From Microterricola pindariensis (GTDB lineage Bacteria > Actinomycetota > Actinomycetes > Actinomycetales > Microbacteriaceae), in assembly GCF_002936985.1 (NCBI RefSeq), contig NZ_MPZN01000027.1, positions 1 through 44,288 of the forward strand: a DNA stretch of 44,288 bases, read 5' to 3'. The notes beneath the pieces are model-generated. The model was not told the DNA's origin. It did not search any database and saw nothing but the letters and a program-made list of their open reading frames with translations. The position numbers were made by a program, and so were the translations under genes. This document shows positions 39,192 through 44,288 of this stretch, piece after piece; positions within the stretch are counted from its first letter, which is position 1, and the number at the start of each line of letters is the position of its first letter.

Positions 39192-40394
39192 CTAGCGCTC
39201 GGCGCGGACGATGCGCCCCGCCTGGACGACGGCGCGACGGGCGTCCTGCTCCCAGAGGGCCGACGGATCCTCGAGCGGGTTCGCGGTGAGCATGAGCAGG
39301 TCGCCGTACGCGCCGACGCCCAAGTGTCCGAGCTTGTCGTCGCCGATGAGGGCCGCGTTCTCCTGCGTGAGCGAGCGCAGCATGGCGCTGGGCCCAGCGG
39401 CCTCCGTCTGCAAGCGGATGCCGCACAGCTGGTCGTCTTCGAGATCGCCCATGAGGTCGCTGCCGAAGCCCACGCGCACGCCGGCGGCCAGGGCGAGCTG
39501 AATGGCCTCCTGGCCCTTGGAGAGCACCTCGGAGTTCTTGGCGAGCGAGATCGCGTTGAGGCCGATCTCTGCGCCACGGCGGTCCATGGCGTCGTAGGCG
39601 GCCAGCGTGGGGACGAGGAAGGCGTCTCGCTCGGCCATCAGCCGGGCCGTCTCGGAGTCAATCAAGTTGCCGTGCTCGATCGAGCGGACACCGTTCTCGA
39701 TCGAGTGCTGCACGGCCTCCGAGGAGTAGGCGTGCGCGGCGACGTAGCTCCCGCGACGCGTTGCCTCGTCGACGATGACGCGCAGCTCCTCCGGGGAGTA
39801 CTGCGGGATGCGGATCGGGTCGGTGAGCGAGAAGACCCCGCCGGAAGTCATCACCTTGATGGCGTGCGCACCGGTGCGGAAGCGCTCGCGCACGGCGACG
39901 CGGAGGTTCTCGGCTCCGTCGACGACCTCACACATGTGGCCGTGGCTGAAGCACACGTCGACGTGCTCTGAGCGTGGGTCGCCGTGGCCCCCGGTCTGGC
40001 TGAGCGCCGGCCCGGTGAAGTGGTACCGCGGCGAGGCGAACAGATTCGCGTCGATGGCGCGCGCGAGGCCGATGTCGCCTCCGGCCACGTCGCGGACGGT
40101 CGTGAAGCCGCGCTGGAGCGCCTTCTCGAGGCGCAGGGTTCCGTTGATCGCCGAGAAGCTGAGCGGGCCGCGCTCGTTCTCGAAGCCGTCCATGCTGGTC
40201 GCGTAGGCATGGAAGTGCGCGTCAACGAAACCCGGAACGATCCAGGAACCCGAACCGTCGACGACCTCCGCGGCGGGGTCGGCGTGAGCGGCGACCACGC
40301 CATCGACGATCGCGATGTCTCGGGCGGAGAACCCCCGGCCCTCCCCCGCCCATACGTGTGCGCCGGAAATGGTCAGCGAAGCAGTCTGCGACAT
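39192..40394 (-). CDS. Amidohydrolase-family metal-dependent hydrolase
   Basis: A 400-aa TIM-barrel amidohydrolase of the imidazolonepropionase/Xaa-Pro-dipeptidase-like group. Metal and catalytic residues in order are: His60 and His62 in FVDAHFH, the likely carboxylated Lys in HAIKVMTSGG, His in VAAHAYS, His in SIEHGNLI, and Asp in GFGSDLMGD. The RDVAGGD and VPGF blocks are also typical. It sits downstream of hyuA-hyuB on the same strand with an 81-bp gap that holds a hairpin. This placement suggests it acts on the product or substrate of the hydantoinase-type enzyme. The exact substrate (a cyclic amide, N-acyl amino acid or dipeptide) is unknown. Confidence 0.9.
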   Translation of the reverse strand: MSQTASLTISGAHVWAGEGRGFSARDIAIVDGVVAAHADPAAEVVDGSGSWIVPGFVDAHFHAYATSMDGFENERGPLSFSAINGTLRLEKALQRGFTTVRDVAGGDIGLARAIDANLFASPRYHFTGPALSQTGGHGDPRSEHVDVCFSHGHMCEVVDGAENLRVAVRERFRTGAHAIKVMTSGGVFSLTDPIRIPQYSPEELRVIVDEATRRGSYVAAHAYSSEAVQHSIENGVRSIEHGNLIDSETARLMAERDAFLVPTLAAYDAMDRRGAEIGLNAISLAKNSEVLSKGQEAIQLALAAGVRVGFGSDLMGDLEDDQLCGIRLQTEAAGPSAMLRSLTQENAALIGDDKLGHLGVGAYGDLLMLTANPLEDPSALWEQDARRAVVQAGRIVRAER

Positions 40395-40439
40395 CTCGTG
40401 TCACCTCTCGAGTTGAGTCTCACAATTGGACGTGGGAGG

Positions 40440-40466
40440 GGCCCGGGCGGTCGGAGCGCCCGGGCC
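40440..40466 (-). terminator. Hairpin between hyuB and the amidohydrolase gene
   Basis: A perfect 10-bp stem GGCCCGGGCG / CGCCCGGGCC with a 7-nt loop, 10 bp after the hyuB stop. It lacks a T-tract. It may reduce transcription into the amidohydrolase gene or stabilise the hyuAB mRNA end. Confidence 0.6.
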
Positions 40467-40475
40467 TCCTGACCG

Positions 40476-42179
40476 CTAGGCGCGGAGCGCGGCTGTTGCC
40501 ACCTCGTCGACCCGGAAGTCCTCCATCATCGCTACACCGTAGTCGTTCCGCGCGGATTCCTCCGAAACGAAGCCGTTGCGCACGTCGCGTGCGACAGCGA
40601 GCGGATCGCGCTTGAACGGCAGGCCGTAGCCACCACCGCCACCCGTCGCGTTCACGAGGACATCGCCGGCGTCGAGCTTGTTGTAGCTGCCGCCCTGAAT
40701 GACCTCGCGCGGCGTCCCGGGGTTCAGCACGATCCGGTTCGGGCGCCCTTCCTGGCCGCCGCCGATCGACCACGGCTCGGTCTTCGTCTTGTACACGAGG
40801 CAGATTCCGGTGGACGGGGCGGTGAAGCGGTAGGAGCGGCTGACGCCGACCCCGCCGCGGAACTCGCCCGCGCCGCCCGAGTCCGGCCGGTAGCCGTAGT
40901 GGTCGATGATCATCGACGACTTGGCCTCGAGCACCTCGACGGGGTTGTTGCGACAGCCGGGCTCCGAGAGGTGCATGATGCCGTCCTCGCCGTCGTGGTG
41001 CGCCGATCCGCCGTAGCCAACGGCCTCGTTGGTGGCCTCCTGCCACGGCTCGCCCGTCCGCGGGTTGATGCCGAGCCCCATCATCGAGCAGACATCGCCG
41101 CCGGAACAGGCCGGCACGAGCTCGGGCATGCCCTGGGCGAGGGCGCGCAGGATCACCTCGCCGGCCAGCAGCCCGGTCCACAGGGTGAAGGTCGGCATCG
41201 GGTCGACGGCGTGCATGACCGAACCGGGCACGGTGATCACCCGAAGGGGGGCGAAGTTGCCGGCGACGACGGGCGAGTTCGGAGTCGTCAACGACTTGAA
41301 GATCAGGCTCGACAGCGCGGCGGTCTGCCCGACGGGCAGGTTGATCGGGCCCTCGACGTTCTCGGCGCTGCCGGTCCAGTCGACCACCATCTCCTCGTCG
41401 CTGACGGTGACGGTGCACTGCAGGCGAACGAGCTCGCCCTTGTTGATCCCGTCGTCGTCGACGTAGTCCACGGCGCTCCAGGTTCCCTTCGGCAGCTTGG
41501 CGAGGGCCAGGCGGGCGAGCCGCTCGCCGTGCTCGTGGATCGACTCCATCACCTCGGTGAGCACGGCAACGCCGTACTTGTCGGCGAGCTCCTGGGTGCG
41601 GCGCACGCCGGTGACACACGCGGAGACCTGGGCCTGGATGTCGCCGATGGTGTGCTTGGGCATCCGGCTGTTGAACCGGATGATGTTGAACACGTCGTCG
41701 TTGCGCTCGCCGCGCCGGTACAGCTTCGAGGCGGGCATCATGAGTCCCTCCTGCGACTTGTGCGTCGAGTCGAGAACGTAGCCGGGGTCCTTCTGGTTGA
41801 GGTCCGTGATGTGCACGCGGCAGGAGGCGAAGCCGATGAGCTGGTCCTCCGCGTGTATGGGGGCGAACACCAGTGGGTCCAGAGTGTGCGCGCTCGACCA
41901 GTACGGGTAGTTCAAGATGAAGACGTCGCCCGGTTCCATCGCGTCGACGCCGAGGAACTCCATCGAGTGCTTGATGCCGGCGTCGTTGCCGCGGGTGAAC
42001 ACGGCGATGCCGGGGGCATCCGCGACGACGTCGCCGTTCACGTCGTGCAGGCCGATTCCGTAGTCGTGAATCTCATACACGACCGTGTTGTACGCGGTGC
42101 GGCAGAGGTTGCGGGCGATCTCCTCGGCTGCGGCGAGAAGGCCATGGCGGATGATCTCCGTGGTTACTGCGTCAGCCAC
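40476..42179 (-). CDS. Hydantoinase B / oxoprolinase-family subunit
   Basis: A 567-aa HyuB-type subunit (COG0146) that with HyuA forms ATP-dependent amidohydrolases acting on hydantoins, 5-oxoproline or related cyclic amides; the same fold occurs in acetone carboxylases. Typical blocks are EEIARNLCRTAYNTVVYEIH-like start, HDVNGDVVADAPG, FILNYPYWSSAHT, and GGGGGYGLPFKRDP near the C-terminus. The GTG start overlaps the end of hyuA by 8 bp and is preceded by AAGGAG inside hyuA, so translation is coupled. The substrate cannot be read from sequence. Confidence 0.93.
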   Translation of the reverse strand: MADAVTTEIIRHGLLAAAEEIARNLCRTAYNTVVYEIHDYGIGLHDVNGDVVADAPGIAVFTRGNDAGIKHSMEFLGVDAMEPGDVFILNYPYWSSAHTLDPLVFAPIHAEDQLIGFASCRVHITDLNQKDPGYVLDSTHKSQEGLMMPASKLYRRGERNDDVFNIIRFNSRMPKHTIGDIQAQVSACVTGVRRTQELADKYGVAVLTEVMESIHEHGERLARLALAKLPKGTWSAVDYVDDDGINKGELVRLQCTVTVSDEEMVVDWTGSAENVEGPINLPVGQTAALSSLIFKSLTTPNSPVVAGNFAPLRVITVPGSVMHAVDPMPTFTLWTGLLAGEVILRALAQGMPELVPACSGGDVCSMMGLGINPRTGEPWQEATNEAVGYGGSAHHDGEDGIMHLSEPGCRNNPVEVLEAKSSMIIDHYGYRPDSGGAGEFRGGVGVSRSYRFTAPSTGICLVYKTKTEPWSIGGGQEGRPNRIVLNPGTPREVIQGGSYNKLDAGDVLVNATGGGGGYGLPFKRDPLAVARDVRNGFVSEESARNDYGVAMMEDFRVDEVATAALRA

Positions 42180-44229
42180 GAGCGGACTCCTTCTGGTTGT
42201 TCTTGATCGAGATGGTGAGCTCGCCGTACAGGCCGACCTCGAGGCGGTCGCCGGCGTGCATCACGGTGGTGGCCGTGTGCTCGGTGATGACTGCGGGGCC
42301 CTCGACGACGTCGCCGGCCATGAGGGCCTCACGGGCGACGAGGGTGTACTCCGCGGTGCTGTCGCCGTCGAGCGTCACGGTGCGGGTGCCGGCCGGGTAG
42401 CTCTCGCCGGCGGGGCGGACGGGCGCCTTCGGCAGATCGGGCTTGTCGACGATGCCGATCGCGGACAGGCGCAGTGCCGTCGTCTCGATCGGGTCGTCCA
42501 TGATGTGGCCGTACTGGCGCAGGTGCAGGCGGTCGAACTCCTCGCGGATCGCGGCCCTGGCGTCGGCGCTCCCGGCGGGGTACGGGACCGTCACCGAGTG
42601 CTCCTGGCCCGAGTATCGAACGGCGACGACGCGCTGGAACGACCGACGCTCCGCGCCGAAGCCCTCGCTCTCGAGCGTGCTGACGGCGTCGGCCTCCATC
42701 TCCGCGAACAGCTCGTTCGCGATGGCGTCGTCGAGGTCGTCGAGGTTCTGGAGGCTGGTGCGGGAGTAGTCGTGCTGCACATCGGCCATGAGCATGCCGA
42801 GTGCCGAGAACGCGCCCTGCCCCGGCGGGACGATCACCTCGGGGATGCCGAGCTCCCGCGCGACATCGACGGCGACGAGGCCGCCGCCGCCGCCGAAGGA
42901 CAACAGGGAGAAGTCCTTGGGGTCGTTGCCGAGCTCGATGGTGATCGCACGGACGGCGCCGACGATCTTGGTGTTGGAGATCCGCACCATGCCGCGCGCC
43001 AACTGCGTCACCGTGAGACCGAGCTCGCCGGCGATCGCAGCGAGCGACTCCAACGACTTCTCCCGGTCGAGGGTGAGCTCGCCGCCGAGCGGCGTGTCGA
43101 CACCGAGGTAGCCGATCGCGAGTGCCGCGTCGGTGAAGGTCGGCTGCGTGCCGCCACGGCCATAGGCGGCGGGGCCCGGCACCGCACCGGCGCTCTTCGG
43201 CCCCACCTGGAGCGCGCCGGCCTCGTCGAGGTAGCCGAGCGATCCGCCGCCCGCGCCGATGGTGTGGATGTACAGCGACGGCGTGTTGATGGGCAGGCCC
43301 TCAAACTCGGCGCCGTGATAGAGAACCGGCTGGCCGTTCTGCACGAGCGAGGCGTCCAGGCTCGTGCCGCCCATGTCGATGGTGATCAGATTGGGGCGGT
43401 CGATGAGCTTCGAGAATGCCGCAGCGCCGACGACTCCGCCGGCGGGGCCGGAGAGGATCAGGTGCACCGGCTGCTCGCGGGCGGCGGATGCCGTCATCGC
43501 GCCGCCGCCGGAGCGGGACATCAGGAACCGACCGGTGAATCCGCGCTGCTCCAGCTCGCTCTCGAGCGCCTTCAGATAGGTGCGCATGATGGGCTTGATG
43601 TAGGCGTCGAGCACCGCGGTGCTCGTGCGCTCGTACTCGCGGTACTCGCGGGACAGCTCGTGTGAGAGCGTGACCTCGACGCCGGGGGCCTCCTGCGCGA
43701 GGACCTCGCGCATCCGGACCTCGTGGTCTGGGTTCGCGTAGGCGTGCAGGAATGCGACGGCGACGGCGTCATAGCCGCGGCTCGCGATCTCACGGGCGAC
43801 CGATCGGGCATCCTCCTCGTCGAAGGGGGTGCCGACCGTGCCGTCGAAGTAGCTGCGCTCGCTGACCTCGAACGTGTCGTACCGCTCGAGCAACGCCTTC
43901 GGCTTTTGGTAGGCGAAGTCGTACATCACCTTGCGGTCCGTGCGACCGAGCAGATAGACGTCACGGAAGCCGCGGGTCGCGATCGTCGCGATGCGCGCGC
44001 CGCTGCGCGTCAGGAGCGAGTTCAGGCCCAGTGTGCTGCCGTGGTTGAAGGTCTCGACCGTTGAGGGCGCGGCATCCGCCTTGTCGAATGCGGCCAGCAC
44101 GCCGGCGGTGGGCTGCTGCGGGGTGGTGGGAACCTTCTCGAAGCGAAGCTCACCGGTCTCCGGTACGAGCTTCACCATGTCGGTAAAGGTTCCACCGACG
44201 TCGATGGCTACGCGGACATTTGTGGACAT
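42172..44229 (-). CDS. Hydantoinase A / oxoprolinase-family subunit
   Basis: A 685-aa HyuA-type subunit (COG0145) of the ASKHA ATPase fold. Phosphate-binding motifs are IDVGGTFTD at residues 9-17 and DMGGTSLDASLV in the middle; LILSGPAGGVVGA and FGGGGGLVAVDVARELGI are further nucleotide-fold loops. The C-terminal ~170 residues form the usual beta-rich domain. In known members it uses ATP to open a cyclic amide together with HyuB. It is the first gene of the unit, with AGAGGAAG 8 nt before the ATG. The promoter would lie in the remaining 59 bp or beyond the window. Confidence 0.94.
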   Translation of the reverse strand: MSTNVRVAIDVGGTFTDMVKLVPETGELRFEKVPTTPQQPTAGVLAAFDKADAAPSTVETFNHGSTLGLNSLLTRSGARIATIATRGFRDVYLLGRTDRKVMYDFAYQKPKALLERYDTFEVSERSYFDGTVGTPFDEEDARSVAREIASRGYDAVAVAFLHAYANPDHEVRMREVLAQEAPGVEVTLSHELSREYREYERTSTAVLDAYIKPIMRTYLKALESELEQRGFTGRFLMSRSGGGAMTASAAREQPVHLILSGPAGGVVGAAAFSKLIDRPNLITIDMGGTSLDASLVQNGQPVLYHGAEFEGLPINTPSLYIHTIGAGGGSLGYLDEAGALQVGPKSAGAVPGPAAYGRGGTQPTFTDAALAIGYLGVDTPLGGELTLDREKSLESLAAIAGELGLTVTQLARGMVRISNTKIVGAVRAITIELGNDPKDFSLLSFGGGGGLVAVDVARELGIPEVIVPPGQGAFSALGMLMADVQHDYSRTSLQNLDDLDDAIANELFAEMEADAVSTLESEGFGAERRSFQRVVAVRYSGQEHSVTVPYPAGSADARAAIREEFDRLHLRQYGHIMDDPIETTALRLSAIGIVDKPDLPKAPVRPAGESYPAGTRTVTLDGDSTAEYTLVAREALMAGDVVEGPAVITEHTATTVMHAGDRLEVGLYGELTISIKNNQKESARG

Positions 44230-44288
44230 GAAGGTACTTCCTCTTGTGGGTGGTAGGTGGGGCTGCAGTTCGGTGATGGAGCGCGCGG

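Overview
The window is high-GC DNA from a Gram-positive actinobacterium, most likely a member of the Microbacteriaceae. This rests on about 70% GC, the gene order aceE - PucR-type regulator - fabD - fabH - acpP - fabF - DUF3145, a DUF222/HNH ('13E12-type') gene, actinobacterial-type intergenic repeats, and several -10 boxes 6-7 nt upstream of start codons that suggest leaderless mRNAs. The genus cannot be fixed by eye.

Layout. 1-2.9 kb: the end of kdpD and all of kdpE (potassium sensing). 2.96-3.34 kb: RNase P RNA on the minus strand, preceded by a Nif3-like gene and a zinc-ribbon gene. 5.0-7.4 kb: a large membrane protein joining an HdeD-like domain to a secretory-lipase-type hydrolase, and a DUF2127 membrane protein. 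7.4-13 kb: a small unknown protein, an SDR oxidoreductase with a palindromic operator candidate, a LuxR/NarL-type two-component pair, a DUF4352 lipoprotein and a MATE exporter. 12.9-13.85 kb: a gene-free block of direct and tandem repeats. 13.85-17.8 kb: a DUF222/HNH protein and a GH3 glycosidase.

17.8-21.57 kb: a small decayed integrative element in the 3' end of a tRNA-Val(UAC) gene. It is bounded by a 44-bp direct repeat (one mismatch) of the tRNA 3' half. Inside are a frameshifted HNH nuclease, an unknown single-pass membrane protein, a GIY-YIG protein, a 5'-truncated Mrr-like nuclease and the C-terminal stub of a tyrosine integrase whose catalytic Tyr position reads His. This is the most unusual region of the window.

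21.6-31.4 kb: a DUF1345-like membrane protein, a peroxiredoxin, then pyruvate dehydrogenase E1 (acetyl-CoA supply) next to a FasR-like regulator and the core FAS II genes, closed by a hairpin and the convergent DUF3145 gene. 31.4-35.9 kb: an alpha/beta-hydrolase pseudogene, a PadR regulator, a divergent family-A DNA polymerase, a PrmC-related methyltransferase and a class II glutamine amidotransferase. 36-38.7 kb: a ThrE-type amino-acid exporter and a secreted ScyD/ScyE-like beta-propeller with a Gly/His-rich tail. 38.8-44.2 kb: a dehydrogenase remnant, an amidohydrolase and the overlapping hyuA-hyuB pair, a likely cyclic amide/imide catabolic locus.

All calls come from reading motifs and gene order. 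No database search or structure prediction was run.
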